From Actinomadura citrea (GTDB lineage: Bacteria > Actinomycetota > Actinomycetes > Streptosporangiales > Streptosporangiaceae), in the NCBI RefSeq assembly GCF_013409045.1, contig NZ_JACCBT010000001.1, forward strand, positions 1,674,001 through 1,738,000: a DNA stretch of 64,000 nt, in the 5' to 3' direction. Below, in pieces: positions 16,589-28,748 of this stretch (within the stretch, counting starts at the first letter, position 1; the number at the start of each line of letters is the position of its first letter). The translations under genes were made by a program, and so were the position numbers. The notes beneath the pieces are model-generated. The model had not been told where the DNA came from. It searched no databases and was given only the letters and a program-made list of their open reading frames with translations.

Positions 16589-17878
16589 ATGAGCGAAGCG
16601 GCCCGGGGGGTGTGGGGGGGCGCCCCCCCACGAGCGAGTATGAGCGACTCTGGTCCGGCCTCCATCGATGTCGACGACGTCCGCGCCGCCAGGGAGCTGC
16701 TGGGCGGGGTGGCCGTGCCGACGCCGCTGATCCCCTCCCGGGTGCTGTCGGAGCAGATCGGCGGGCCCGTCCTGCTGAAGTGCGAGAACCTGCAGCGCAC
16801 CGGCTCCTTCAAGATCCGGGGCGCGTACGTGCGGATCGCGCGGCTGAGCGAGCGGGAGCGGGCGGGCGGCGTGGTCGCGGCGAGCGCGGGCAACCACGCG
16901 CAGGGCGTCGCGCTCGCCGCCTCGATGCTCGGCTGCAAGGCCACCGTGTTCATGCCCGTCGGCGCCCCGCTCCCGAAGATCGCCGCGACCCGCGGCTACG
17001 GCGCCGAGGTCGTCTTCCCTGGGCCGACCGTGGACGACTGCCTCGTCGCCGCGCAGGAGTACGCGGACGAGTGCGGCGCGGTGTTCATCCACCCGTTCGA
17101 CCACCCTGACGTCGTCACGGGGCAGGCCACGATCGGCCTGGAGGTCATGGAGCAGTGCCCGGAGGCGCGGACGATCGTGTCGCCGGTGGGCGGCGGCGGC
17201 CTGCTGGCCGGGGTCGCGGCGGCGGTGAAGGGCCTGGCGAAGGAGACCGGCGGCGGGGATGTCAAGCTCGTCGGCGCGCAGGCCAAGCGGGCCGCGGCGT
17301 TCCCGCCGTCGCTCGCAGCGGGCAGGCCCACCCAGATCGGGATCGAGCGCACGATGGCGGACGGCATCGCGGTCGGCCGTCCCGGTGAGCTGACCTACGC
17401 CATGTTCACCGAGCTGGTGGACGCCGTCGTCACCGTGACCGAGGAGTCGATCTCCCAGGCCCTGCTGCTCTGCCTCGAACGCGCCAAGCAGGTCGTCGAG
17501 CCGGCGGGGGCGGCGGGCGTCGCGGCGCTGCTGGAGCACGGCTACGCCGTCGAGCCGCCCGTCGTGGTGCTGCTGTCGGGCGGCAACATCGACCCGCTGC
17601 TGCTGTCGAAGGTGCTGCGGCACGGGCTCGCGGGCGCGGGGCGTTACCTGGTGGTGCGCTGCCGCCTGAAGGACCGTCCGGGCGCCCTGGTGACCCTGCT
17701 GAGCGAACTGGCCGAGTTGGGCGTCAACGTCCTGGACGTCATGCACGAGCGGATGGCGGCCCGCCTCCATGTCGAGGAGGCCGAGGTGCTCATGCACCTG
17801 GAGACCCGCGGGGCCGACCACTCCGAGGACGTCATCGGCCGCCTCCGCGAGAAGGGCTACACCCTCACGCTGAGCTAG
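16589..17878 (+). CDS. ilvA: Threonine ammonia-lyase (threonine dehydratase)
   Basis: PLP enzyme converting threonine to 2-oxobutyrate. The fold type II domain has the PLP lysine in RTGSFKIRG, ASAGNHAQG, the phosphate loop SPVGGGGLLAG and the LLSGGNID block; a single ACT-like domain (RCRLKDRPGALVTLLSEL onward) closes the protein, the layout of short regulated dehydratases. Two starts are possible. The ATG used here has AAGGA seven bases upstream and gives 429 residues beginning MSEAARGVWGGAPPRAS; the ATG at 16640 gives 412 residues and matches where conservation begins, but has no clear ribosome site. The extra 17 residues come from a G/C-rich repeat, so the N-terminus may have been captured. 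A strong hairpin overlaps the 3' end. Confidence 0.88.
   Translation: MSEAARGVWGGAPPRASMSDSGPASIDVDDVRAARELLGGVAVPTPLIPSRVLSEQIGGPVLLKCENLQRTGSFKIRGAYVRIARLSERERAGGVVAASAGNHAQGVALAASMLGCKATVFMPVGAPLPKIAATRGYGAEVVFPGPTVDDCLVAAQEYADECGAVFIHPFDHPDVVTGQATIGLEVMEQCPEARTIVSPVGGGGLLAGVAAAVKGLAKETGGGDVKLVGAQAKRAAAFPPSLAAGRPTQIGIERTMADGIAVGRPGELTYAMFTELVDAVVTVTEESISQALLLCLERAKQVVEPAGAAGVAALLEHGYAVEPPVVVLLSGGNIDPLLLSKVLRHGLAGAGRYLVVRCRLKDRPGALVTLLSELAELGVNVLDVMHERMAARLHVEEAEVLMHLETRGADHSEDVIGRLREKGYTLTLS
16612..16631. repeat. 20-bp perfect G/C palindrome within a repeated element
   Basis: GTGGGGGGG, CG and CCCCCCCAC form a perfect 20-base palindrome. It is the core of a longer G/C-rich segment (about 16591-16635) that recurs in diverged form on the minus strand at 63309-63353. 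It sits between the best Shine-Dalgarno site and the conserved start of threonine dehydratase. Confidence 0.55.
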
Positions 17879-17907
17879 CCGCGCGCGGCCGGCTCAGCGT
17901 GAGGGTG
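17860..17907. terminator. Hairpin overlapping the ilvA stop
   Basis: Perfect 16-base arms, the left one inside the last codons of ilvA, enclose the stop codon and a self-complementary G/C loop. It lies between ilvA and the convergent M1 peptidase gene and probably terminates both. Confidence 0.65.
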
Positions 17908-17930
17908 CGGTGTCACGGCCGAGCGGGGTT

Positions 17931-19352
17931 CTACAGGGACGGCTTGCCCTCGGAGTAGAGCCAGGCCTTGGCCCAGGCGTCCAGGTCCTTGCGGGACAGG
18001 CGCTCGGCGAAGCGGACGAAGTCCTTCGTGGAGGCGTTGCCGTACCGGTAGGCGGCCGGCCACGCCTTCAGCAGAGCCGAGAAGGCCCGCTCGCCGATCT
18101 TCGTGCGCAGCACGTGGACGGCCATCGCGCCGCGGTCGTAGACGAGCCCGTCGAAGATGTGGTCGCGGCCCGGGTCGGCGACCCTGCCCGTCCACAGGCC
18201 GTTGCTCGCGGGCGTCGCGTAGGTCTCGTCGAACTGCTTCTGGACGGACGTGCCGCCGTGCGCCGCCGCGTACAGCCACTCGGAGTACGTCGCGAAGCCC
18301 TCGTTCAGCCAGATGTCGGCCCACCTGGCCGGGGACACCGAGTCGCCGAACCACTGGTGGCCCAGCTCGTGCGCGAGCAGGTCGGTGCTCGGGATGCCGC
18401 CCGGACGGCGCCCGAGGTCGTACACGGGGCGGCCCTGCGTCTCCAGCGCGTAGCCGACCCCGGCCTTGACGACGATCCCGCCCGTCGAGGTGAACGGGTA
18501 GCGGCCGTAGAGCCGGTTCTGGAAGTCGGTGACCTCGGCGGTCTGGTCGTGGAACTTCTTCGCGTCCTCCGGCTTGATGGCCATGGCCCGGTCGGTGGCG
18601 GTCAGGTTGGGGATGCCCGCCTTCGTCCGTCCGGTGGTCACGTCGTACCGGCCGATGGCGATCATGGCGAGCTCGCTGGCCATCGGGTTGCGGACGTCCC
18701 AGCGCGTGGTCGTCCAGCCGCCCGCGGTCCGCCTGCCGCGCGGGTCGCCGTTGGCGAGCGTGGTGAGGCCGCTCGGAGCCGTCAGCGTGTAGGTGTAGGT
18801 CGCCTTGTCGGTCGGGTGGTCGTTCACCGGGTAGACGGTGGCCGCGCCGAACGGCTGGTTGAGCATCACCGCGCCGTCGGGGGTGGGCACCCAGCCGGAC
18901 ACGCCCAGCGCGTCGTCGTTGACCGTCTGCGGAACGCCGGAGTACGCCACGGTCACGGTGAAGGCGCGGCGGTCCCGGATGCCCTTGCGCGGGGTGATGA
19001 CCAGCTCCTGGGCGCCCGTCCGCGTGTAGGACGCGGCGCGGCCGTCGACCTTCACGGAGGAGATCTTCAGCGGGCCGAGGAAGTCCAGGTCGAACCGGGA
19101 CAGGTTCTGCGTCGCCCGCGCCGTCACGCGGGTCACCGCCTGGATCCCCTTGGTCGCGGGGTCGTATTTCAGGCCGATGTCGTAGTGGGCGACGTCGTAG
19201 CCGCCGTTGCCCATGTCGGGGAAGTAGGGGTCGCCCGCGCCGGGCGCCCCGGGGGTGAACCGCTCGGCGGCGCCGGCGGGTGCCGCGGTCACCGCGAGGC
19301 TCGCCGCGACGCCCAGCGTCACGGCCGCCAGCGCTCTGGGGGTTCTGCTCAT
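17931..19352 (-). CDS. Secreted M1 family metallopeptidase, copy 1
   Basis: About 473 residues with a Sec signal peptide (hydrophobic stretch after MSRTPRALAAV, cleavage near APAGA-AE). The aminopeptidase N-like beta domain begins at GNGGYDVAHYDIGLKYD. The zinc site is complete: HELGH at 328-332 and Glu351 in WLNEGFATYSEW. The segment GYALETQGRP replaces the GxMEN exopeptidase motif. Length is about half that of classical aminopeptidase N, because the C-terminal helical domain is short. Likely digests peptides outside the membrane. It is the last of three tandem paralogs on this strand; 138 bases separate it from copy 2. ATG start preceded by GAGG and AGG. Confidence 0.88.
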   Translation of the reverse strand: MSRTPRALAAVTLGVAASLAVTAAPAGAAERFTPGAPGAGDPYFPDMGNGGYDVAHYDIGLKYDPATKGIQAVTRVTARATQNLSRFDLDFLGPLKISSVKVDGRAASYTRTGAQELVITPRKGIRDRRAFTVTVAYSGVPQTVNDDALGVSGWVPTPDGAVMLNQPFGAATVYPVNDHPTDKATYTYTLTAPSGLTTLANGDPRGRRTAGGWTTTRWDVRNPMASELAMIAIGRYDVTTGRTKAGIPNLTATDRAMAIKPEDAKKFHDQTAEVTDFQNRLYGRYPFTSTGGIVVKAGVGYALETQGRPVYDLGRRPGGIPSTDLLAHELGHQWFGDSVSPARWADIWLNEGFATYSEWLYAAAHGGTSVQKQFDETYATPASNGLWTGRVADPGRDHIFDGLVYDRGAMAVHVLRTKIGERAFSALLKAWPAAYRYGNASTKDFVRFAERLSRKDLDAWAKAWLYSEGKPSL

Positions 19353-19489
19353 CGACCTCGTCCTCGGTAGCCTGGGTGGACCGTCATGACAGCGCTCAAG
19401 ACTTTCTCGTGAACCGGGTCCGCACAAGCGCGATTTGATATCGAATCTGCCTGTCAGGTGAGGTTTCTGTGGCGGAATCCGGTGTCCGG

Positions 19490-20965
19490 TCACCAACTCA
19501 GCGGTTTGGTCTCCGAACTGAGCCACGCCTGGAACAGCGTCGTGAGCCTTTGGCCCGACACCCGTTCGGCCAGCGCGGTGAACTGCGGCGTCGTGGCGGT
19601 GGAGTGGCGGTGCTCGGCCGTCCACGTCCGCAGGATCGTGAAGAACGCCCTGTCGCCGACCCGCTCGCGGAGGGCCTGGAGCGTCATCGCGCCGCGGACG
19701 TAGACGGAGAAGCCGAACATCTTCGCGGCGCCCGGCGCGCCCGGCGGCGGGCTGAAGATCGGCGAGCTCGCGGGCTGCGCGTAGTACCGCTTGAAGATCT
19801 TCTCGGCCGAGTCCGTGCCGGTGCGCTCGCGCCACAACCACTCGGCGTAGGTCGCGAAGCCCTCGTTCAGCCAGATGTCGCTCCAGTGGTGCAGCCCGAC
19901 GCTGTCACCGAACCACTGGTGGGCCATTTCGTGGACGATGAAGCCGTCGTCCGGCGCGAAGCCGCCATAGACGGGGCGTTCCTGGGTCTCCAGGGCATAG
20001 CCGAGCTTCGGGTCGTCGACGATGCCGCCCGCCGTCGCGAACGGGTACGGGCCGAAGAGCGGTGCCGCCCACTTCATCACCTTGACGGTGGTGCTCTCCA
20101 GCCGCTCGGCGGCCGAGCGGAACGCGGGGTCCACGGCCGTGATCACCGGGACGCCGTCCACCTCGGTCCGCCGCACCTGGAACCGTCCGATGGCGACCGT
20201 GGCCAGGTAGCTCGCCATCGGCGCGTCCTCGGTCCACGTGTAGGTGGTGGTCGCGATGCCGGTGCGGACGGGACCGGGACGCCCGTTCGCCACGGCGCGC
20301 AGGTCCCTCGGGACGGTGATGCGGAACGCGTACGTGGCCTTGTCGCGGGGGTGGTCGTTCACCGGCAGCCAGGTGGACGCGCCATCCGGCTCGGAGGCGA
20401 CGACCGCGCCGTCCTTGCTCGGGACCCACCCGTAGGCGCCGAACGCCTTGTTCCCGATCGGCTCCGGTCTGCCCGCGTACCGGACGGCGACCCGGAACGT
20501 CCGTCCGGCGCGGATCGGCTCGGCGGGCGTGACCACGAGCTCCCGGCCGGCGCGACGGTGGCGCGCCGCCCGGCCGTCCACCGCGACGGCGGTGATCTGC
20601 GGGCCGCGGAAGTCGAGGTCGAACGCGGACAGGTCCTGGGTGGCGGTCGCGGTGACCGTGACCGCCGCGTCGACCGCTCCCGTCCTGGCGCCCGCGTAGG
20701 CCAGCGCGACGTCGTAGTGGGCGACGTCGTAGCCGCCGTTGCCCGCGCCCTCGAAGTAGGGGTCGCCCAGGCCGGGCGCTCCCGGGGAGGCCGTGCCGCA
20801 CATGTCCGGCGGCGGCACGGCGGGCGGCAAGGGCTGTGGACAAGGTGCGGCCGCCCGCCGCTCCGCCGCGGCGCCCGGATCCTTGGACGCGGACGCGGCG
20901 CCGGGCGATCCGACCAGGATCGCGGCGGTCAAGGCCGCGGTCATCCGCCGAGATGGCCCGTTCAT
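19490..20965 (-). CDS. Secreted M1 family metallopeptidase, copy 2
   Basis: About 491 residues. The N-terminal hydrophobic stretch (TAALTAAILVGSPGAASA) is a Sec signal; a Pro- and Cys-containing linker with CPQPLPPAVPPPDMC follows, and the two cysteines could form a disulfide after export. The catalytic region has GNGGYDVAHYDVAL, GYALETQERP, HEMAH (345-349) and Glu368 in WLNEGFATYAEW, so it should be active. The start is uncertain: neither this ATG nor one 21 bases downstream has a good ribosome site, and an upstream extension is open. It resembles copy 3 more than copy 1 in its YAEWLW and VSGQRL segments. Middle gene of the tandem set. Confidence 0.85.
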   Translation of the reverse strand: MNGPSRRMTAALTAAILVGSPGAASASKDPGAAAERRAAAPCPQPLPPAVPPPDMCGTASPGAPGLGDPYFEGAGNGGYDVAHYDVALAYAGARTGAVDAAVTVTATATQDLSAFDLDFRGPQITAVAVDGRAARHRRAGRELVVTPAEPIRAGRTFRVAVRYAGRPEPIGNKAFGAYGWVPSKDGAVVASEPDGASTWLPVNDHPRDKATYAFRITVPRDLRAVANGRPGPVRTGIATTTYTWTEDAPMASYLATVAIGRFQVRRTEVDGVPVITAVDPAFRSAAERLESTTVKVMKWAAPLFGPYPFATAGGIVDDPKLGYALETQERPVYGGFAPDDGFIVHEMAHQWFGDSVGLHHWSDIWLNEGFATYAEWLWRERTGTDSAEKIFKRYYAQPASSPIFSPPPGAPGAAKMFGFSVYVRGAMTLQALRERVGDRAFFTILRTWTAEHRHSTATTPQFTALAERVSGQRLTTLFQAWLSSETKPLSW

Positions 20966-21067
20966 CAGGCCGATGATGGCGCGCGCCCGCCCCGCGCGGA
21001 CGGCGACCGGCCCGCCTTTCCCCAATCCTTGCCGGGCCTTCACCCGCAGCAGACCGGGATCACCGCG

Positions 21068-22681
<1,614 letters not shown>

Positions 22682-22762
22682 ATGCACGCCGTCCAGCCTG
22701 CCCGGACGAGACCCCGCCCGGCAACTCGGACGGTGCCGGAAAGCCCGCCGGCGGGGGCGATG

Positions 22763-23758
22763 TCAGCGGTGGGAGTAGGGATTGGGCCGGTACGGGTCGG
22801 CCTTGACGACGACCGTCCGCGCCACCTTGCAGTGGAGCGCCTGCTTGCGCTGGTCCCAGAGGATCCACGCGATGTCGATCAGGCCGATGCACCCGCAGAT
22901 GCCGCCGAGCACGCTGTAGAACGCGGAGCGGCCCGCGGCCTGGCCGGTGGTGATCGCCTGCCCGTCGTCGGCCCGCACGACCCGCGTCCGCACCAGCATC
23001 TTGCCGAGGGTCTGCCCCCACTTGGCGTGCATCAGCCAGAAGTAGAAGAAGGCCAGCACGACGCTGATCGCGTTCGTCCCCACCCGGGCGCCGTCGTACA
23101 TGGAGGTGCCCGGTTCCGGGTCGACGACGTCGTTCCAGTTGATGAACGGGATCGAGATCAGGCCCGCCACGATGCCGATGACGATGAGGTCGACGATGCC
23201 CCCGCCCAGCCGCGCCCAGCGGCTCGCCAGCTCCCCGGAAGGGTGCGGGTACCCGCCCGCCCCGTAGCCGGGGTGCTGCTGCCCGTACCCCGGCTGGGCC
23301 CCGTAGGGCTGTTCGCCGTACTGCTGCTGCTGCTGCCACTGCCCCTGCTCGCCGTAGGGCTGCTGGCCATACGGTTGCTGGCCATACTGCTGCTGGCCGT
23401 ACGGCTGCTGCTCGCCGTAGGGCTGCTGTCCGCCGTACTGCTGCTGCCCGCCCCACTGTTGCTCCCCGTAGGGCTGCTGGCCGTACTGCTGCTGGCCGTA
23501 CTGCTGCTGGCCGTACTGCTGCTGGCCGTACTGCTGCTGGCCGTACTGCTGCTGGCCGTACTGCTGTTGCCCGCCGGGCGGCTGTTGGCCTCCCTGCGGT
23601 GGCTGCTCGCCGTACGGAGGCTGCTGGCCCTGGGGTCGTTCACCATACGGCTGCCGGCCGCCATAGGGGCCCGGCCGGTCGGGGTGCTCCTGGTCCCCGT
23701 GCGGCCGGTCGTCTTCCGGCTCTCGCCCGGACGCGGGGTCGTGCGGCGGTTGCGTCAT
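22763..23758 (-). CDS. RDD family membrane protein with QQYG repeats
   Basis: A 331-residue protein in two parts. Residues 1 to about 175 are hydrophilic and extremely repetitive, with units such as [10 protein letters not shown] and GGQQP. From [18 protein letters not shown] onward is an RDD domain with three or four membrane helices, the WGQTLGKM motif and a tail ending in PNPYSHR. Proline- and glutamine-rich RDD proteins occur in many actinobacteria, including the mycobacterial proline-rich antigen (pra), which lies between cbs and metB in M. tuberculosis. Function is unknown; transport or a scaffold role have been suggested. The tail domain is shared with the next gene, indicating duplication. 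Clear ATG start. Confidence 0.82.
   Translation of the reverse strand: MTQPPHDPASGREPEDDRPHGDQEHPDRPGPYGGRQPYGERPQGQQPPYGEQPPQGGQQPPGGQQQYGQQQYGQQQYGQQQYGQQQYGQQQYGQQPYGEQQWGGQQQYGGQQPYGEQQPYGQQQYGQQPYGQQPYGEQGQWQQQQQYGEQPYGAQPGYGQQHPGYGAGGYPHPSGELASRWARLGGGIVDLIVIGIVAGLISIPFINWNDVVDPEPGTSMYDGARVGTNAISVVLAFFYFWLMHAKWGQTLGKMLVRTRVVRADDGQAITTGQAAGRSAFYSVLGGICGCIGLIDIAWILWDQRKQALHCKVARTVVVKADPYRPNPYSHR
23481..23570. repeat. 15-bp tandem repeat in the RDD protein gene
   Basis: Five exact head-to-tail copies of CCGTACTGCTGCTGG plus one variant copy encode the QQYGQ units on the minus strand. Degenerate copies continue on both sides across about 23280-23600. Copy number is likely to vary between strains by slippage. 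Confidence 0.9.
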
Positions 23759-23857
23759 GCCGTGAGGGTCGCCGCGTGACCGCGACCCAACCCTGCCGCG
23801 CCCGGGTGGAGCCGGAATGTTTACCCCCGCATGACCAGGCTCTTACCGGGGACGCGG

Positions 23858-24652
23858 TCAGGACCGGGTCTGGTCGCGGGCGTAGGGGTTCGGCGTCCAC
23901 GGCGTCGCCTTCACCACCACCGTCCCGGCCACCTTGTCGTGCAGCGCCTGGCGCCGTTCGTCCCACAGGATCCAGGCGTTGTCGAGCAGGCCAACGAGCC
24001 CGAGGATCCCCGCGACCGGCGTGAGGAGGTTCAGCGCGCCCGTCGTCACGCTGATGGCGTAGACGAAGGCCTGCCGTCCGAGCGCCTGGCCCCAGCTCAC
24101 CGCCGACAGGTCGGATGCCCGCACCAGCCGGATGCCGAACGCCTTCTTGCCGAGCGTCTGGCCCCATCGGGCGTGCAGAACGGTGAAGTACACGAAGCCC
24201 AGCAGGAACGCGATCGCGTACCCGCCGATGAGGCGCGGAATGTTGTAGAGGTCCAGCGGGTCGGTCATCGGCTCGCCCGATCTGGCCATGTCCTGCAGCC
24301 GGTCCCAGCGGATCGAGAACAGGACGGCCGGCGTCGCCGCGATGCCGAGCAGGACGCTGTCGAGGATTCCGGCGCCGAGCCGCGCGCCCCGTCCCGCGAT
24401 CACGTCCTGCGGCCCCTGCGGACCGGGGTGGTGGTAGCCGGGAGGGCCGTAGCCCGGGACCGGCGGCGCCTGCGGCGGCGGGGCGCCGGGGTGGCCGTAC
24501 CCGGGCGCGGGGGCGGCCTGGGCCGGAGGCCCGCCGTAGGAGCCCTGGTACGGCGGCGGGCGTTCGGGCGAGGCGGGGGCCTCGCCCGGCGGCCGGTCCG
24601 GGGGCTGCCAGCCGCTGTCCGGCTTCGGGGTGTCCTGGGGTGGTTCGCTCAT
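23858..24652 (-). CDS. RDD family membrane protein, paralog
   Basis: A 264-residue protein. The first 85 residues are Pro/Gly/Tyr-rich (PPYQGSYGGPP, PGYGHPGAPPP) but not tandemly repeated at the DNA level. The RDD domain starts at GRGARLGAGILDSVLLGIAA, has the ARWGQTLGKKAFGIRLVR motif and four helices, and ends DKVAGTVVVKATPWTPNPYA, close to the [18 protein letters not shown] ending of the neighbouring gene. It is clearly a tandem paralog of that gene, which it precedes by 100 bases on the same strand, so co-transcription is likely. Function unknown. Confidence 0.8.
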   Translation of the reverse strand: MSEPPQDTPKPDSGWQPPDRPPGEAPASPERPPPYQGSYGGPPAQAAPAPGYGHPGAPPPQAPPVPGYGPPGYHHPGPQGPQDVIAGRGARLGAGILDSVLLGIAATPAVLFSIRWDRLQDMARSGEPMTDPLDLYNIPRLIGGYAIAFLLGFVYFTVLHARWGQTLGKKAFGIRLVRASDLSAVSWGQALGRQAFVYAISVTTGALNLLTPVAGILGLVGLLDNAWILWDERRQALHDKVAGTVVVKATPWTPNPYARDQTRS

Positions 24653-24702
24653 GGCCCCACAGTGTGCCCGGTACGGGCGGCGCGCGGTCGCCCGGGCGAC
24701 GA

Positions 24703-24734
24703 CCGGCCCCGGACGCGGGCGCGTCCGGGGCCGG
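24703..24734 (-). terminator. Distal hairpin downstream of hppD
   Basis: Perfect 14-base arms around the loop GGGC. It is the second of two strong hairpins between hppD and the RDD gene. Confidence 0.6.
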
Positions 24735-24748
24735 GTCCCCCGAGTCCG

Positions 24749-24780
24749 GGCACCGCGGCGTCGAGGCTCGCCGCGGTGCC
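24749..24780 (-). terminator. Proximal hairpin downstream of hppD
   Basis: Perfect 12-base arms (GGCACCGCGGCG and complement) around an eight-base loop, 25 bases after the hppD stop. Confidence 0.6.
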
Positions 24781-24804
24781 ACGGGTGTCACCGGTGGCGC
24801 GGTG

Positions 24805-26531
<1,727 letters not shown>

Positions 26532-26542
26532 GGCCGCACAAG

Positions 26543-26579
26543 CGACGACCGCCGGGCGGGAGCCGCCCGGCGGTCGTCG
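26543..26579. terminator. Bidirectional hairpin between asnC-type gene and greA
   Basis: Seventeen perfectly paired bases with the loop GAG, between two convergent genes. Confidence 0.7.
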
Positions 26580-26603
26580 TCTGCGCGGTGTCGAACCCGG
26601 CGG

Positions 26604-27104
26604 CTACGCGCCGCCGTAGGGGGTGGCGTCGAGGACCTCCACGGTCATCGAGCGGCCGTTGGGGAGGTTGTAGGTGGCCTTGTCGCCGACCTTCTTGCCG
26701 TCGATGGCGGCACCGAGCGGCGACTTCGGGGAGTAGACGTCGATGGGGGCGCCGACCTCCTCGCGGGAGGCGAGCAGGAACGTCACCTCCTCGTCGTCGC
26801 CCTCGAACGAGACCGTGACGGTCATGCCGGGCCCGACGACGCCCTCCGTGCGCGGGGCCTCGCCGACGCGGGCGTTCTCCAGGATGCCCTGGAGCTGGAG
26901 GATCCGGCCCTCGATCTTGCCCTGCTCCTCCTTGGCCGCGTGGTAGCCGCCGTTCTCGCGCAGGTCGCCCTCCTCCCGCGCCGCCTCGATCTTCTGAGCG
27001 ATCTCGATGCGGCCCGGGCCCGACAGGTGGTCCAGCTCAGCCTTGAGCCGGTCGTACGCCTCCTGGGTGAGCCAGGTGACGTTGTCAGCGCGGGTCTCGG
27101 TCAC
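26604..27104 (-). CDS. greA: Transcription elongation factor GreA
   Basis: A 166-residue protein of normal GreA length. The N-terminal coiled coil (about 10-80) holds the acidic tip in EEGDLRENGGYHAAKEEQGK, used to stimulate RNA cleavage by backtracked polymerase; the C-terminal FKBP-like domain includes YSPKSPLGAAIDGKKVGD. GTG start with GAGGAG upstream. It rescues stalled RNA polymerase through the secondary channel. A small 7-bp hairpin (27136-27153) lies in its leader. The neighbour DUF4307 gene upstream and mca beyond it repeat the order greA, Rv1081c, mca of M. tuberculosis. Confidence 0.95.
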   Translation of the reverse strand: MTETRADNVTWLTQEAYDRLKAELDHLSGPGRIEIAQKIEAAREEGDLRENGGYHAAKEEQGKIEGRILQLQGILENARVGEAPRTEGVVGPGMTVTVSFEGDDEEVTFLLASREEVGAPIDVYSPKSPLGAAIDGKKVGDKATYNLPNGRSMTVEVLDATPYGGA

Positions 27105-27299
27105 GGGTACTCCTCATCCACATGGTGCGATCTCACCCGCCCCCGCGGGCGGGAGTCACATCGACATGAAGTGCGGCTGGGTGAAACCTCAAGCCTATCC
27201 GGTGTGTGCGGGTAAAGGTTCCCTGAACACGGCGTCCGCAATCCGCCAAACCGTGTCTCGTCACTCACCGGGCGTATCGGTCGGCCGGTCGCGGCGGTG

Positions 27300-27683
27300 T
27301 CAGACCTTGCGGCAGTCGCGGATCCTGGCCCCGGTCGCCCGCCGCGGCGTCTGCAGCGTCTCCGTCCCCTTCACGCTGGACTTCCCGGAGGGAGCCGAGA
27401 CCTCCTTCTGCGCGAGCACCGCGAAGGCGGTGTCGTAGGCGTCCACCGTGCAGCGCACGTCGTCGTCCTTCCCCTTGGCCACCGTGTAGTTGATCTCGAC
27501 CGACGTGTCGGTGATGTCGTAGGTGACGGTCTGCGGGACGATCCCGGGCGTCTGCCCCGTGTGCGCGGCGAGGACGCCGAAGCCGGCCGCCATCACCGCC
27601 GCGAGGAGGCCGATGACCGCCAGGCCGAGCCGGCTCCGCCGGGACTCGGCCGGAGCCGCTGCTTTCGACACGCTCGTCGTCAT
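27300..27683 (-). CDS. DUF4307 membrane-anchored protein
   Basis: About 127 residues: a short cytosolic N-terminus, one membrane helix (LGLAVIGLLAAVMAAGFGVLA, about 24-44), and an extracytoplasmic beta-rich domain with TVTYDITDTSVEINYTV and two cysteines (VRCTVDAY, RIRDCRKV) that may pair. This is the DUF4307 arrangement, a family restricted to actinobacteria and usually adjacent to mca. Function unknown. The start is ambiguous: this ATG and one 60 bases upstream both have GAGG at similar spacing; I took the one nearer the helix. Divergent from mca. Confidence 0.78.
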   Translation of the reverse strand: MTTSVSKAAAPAESRRSRLGLAVIGLLAAVMAAGFGVLAAHTGQTPGIVPQTVTYDITDTSVEINYTVAKGKDDDVRCTVDAYDTAFAVLAQKEVSAPSGKSSVKGTETLQTPRRATGARIRDCRKV

Positions 27684-27797
27684 GGCGGGAATCCTCGTGC
27701 GGGGTTCGGACGTTGTCAGGGACAATTCATTCTCGTCTGTCATGGCGCGTGCCTCGAACCGGGGGCCGCTCAACAGTCCGGAGAGGGAGACCCCCAA

Positions 27798-28748
27798 GTG
27801 TCCGAGGTCATCGACGGTACGTCCGACGTCTTCGACGGCGCGGCGCTCGAACGGCCGTGCGGCGGCGACGAGCCCCTGCGTCTCATGGCGGTGCACGCGC
27901 ACCCCGACGACGAGTCCAGCAAGGGCGCGGCCACGATGGCGCGCTACGTGGCCGACGGCGTCGAGGTCCTCGTCGTCACCTGCACCGGCGGTGAACGCGG
28001 CGACATCCTGAACCCGGCGATGGACCGTCCCGAGGTCAAGGCCGACATCGGCAAGGTCCGCGAGGCAGAGATGGCGCGGGCCCGCGAGATCCTCGGCGTC
28101 GGCCAGCGCTGGCTCGGGTTCGTCGACTCCGGCTTCCCCGAGGGCGACCCGCTGCCGCCGCTGCCGGAGGGCTGCTTCGCCCTGGAGCCGCTGGAGACCG
28201 CGACCGAGCCGCTGGTGCGCGCGGTCCGCGAGTTCCGCCCGCACGTGATGCTCACCTACGACGAGAAGGGCGGCTACCCCCACCCCGACCACGTGAAGTG
28301 CCACGAGGTGTCGGTGGAGGCGTTCGAGGCCGCGGGCGACCCGGAGCGCTACCCGGGCACCGGCGACCCCTGGCAGCCGCTGAAGCTCTACTACCACATG
28401 ACCTTCAGCAAGGGCCGCATCCTCGCGCTGCATTCCGCCATGGAGAAGGCCGGCCTGGAGTCGCCCTATGGCGACTGGCTGAAGCGCTTCGAGGAGGAGG
28501 GCGACGAGCCCGCCAGGTGGGAGGTCACCACGCGGGTCCCCTGCGCCGACCACTTCGAGACCCGTGACCAGGCCCTGCTCGCCCACGCCACCCAGATCGA
28601 CCCGAACGGTTTCTGGTTCGTCGTCCCGCTGGACGTCCAGCGCGAGGCATGGCCGACCGAGGACTACCATTTGGCCAGGTCCCTGGTCGACACGGAACTG
28701 CCGGAGGACGACCTGTTCGCCGGCATCCGGGAGAAGGTGTGTCTGTGA
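27798..28748 (+). CDS. mca: Mycothiol S-conjugate amidase
   Basis: About 316 residues. Mca cleaves mycothiol S-conjugates to release mercapturic acids, a detoxification route of actinobacteria. The LmbE/PIG-L fold shows the zinc motif AHPDDESSKG (His35, Asp38) and His165 in YPHPDHVKC, with VTCTGGERGDI between. The C-terminal part with YYHMTFSKGR and LLAHATQIDP distinguishes Mca from MshB as I recall it. GTG start with GGAG eight bases upstream. Its stop overlaps by one base the start of the small membrane protein that follows, as a TGATG junction, so they are coupled. The presence of mca implies mycothiol as the main thiol. Confidence 0.92.
   Translation: MSEVIDGTSDVFDGAALERPCGGDEPLRLMAVHAHPDDESSKGAATMARYVADGVEVLVVTCTGGERGDILNPAMDRPEVKADIGKVREAEMARAREILGVGQRWLGFVDSGFPEGDPLPPLPEGCFALEPLETATEPLVRAVREFRPHVMLTYDEKGGYPHPDHVKCHEVSVEAFEAAGDPERYPGTGDPWQPLKLYYHMTFSKGRILALHSAMEKAGLESPYGDWLKRFEEEGDEPARWEVTTRVPCADHFETRDQALLAHATQIDPNGFWFVVPLDVQREAWPTEDYHLARSLVDTELPEDDLFAGIREKVCL

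Noticed and set aside
12837..16631. A 1264-residue open frame on the minus strand
   Set aside because: Only its last 483 residues are a protein (the AAA ATPase); the rest is antisense to the FIST and ROK genes, with Arg/Pro/Ser-rich sequence typical of high-GC shadow frames.
16612..16631. Perfect G/C palindrome considered as a terminator of the ROK gene
   Set aside because: It lies inside a translated extension or leader of ilvA on the same strand, has no loop, and recurs elsewhere, so a dispersed element fits better.
23280..23600. Regular repeats considered as a CRISPR array
   Set aside because: The units are 15 bases, head to tail with no spacers, and encode QQYG in frame.
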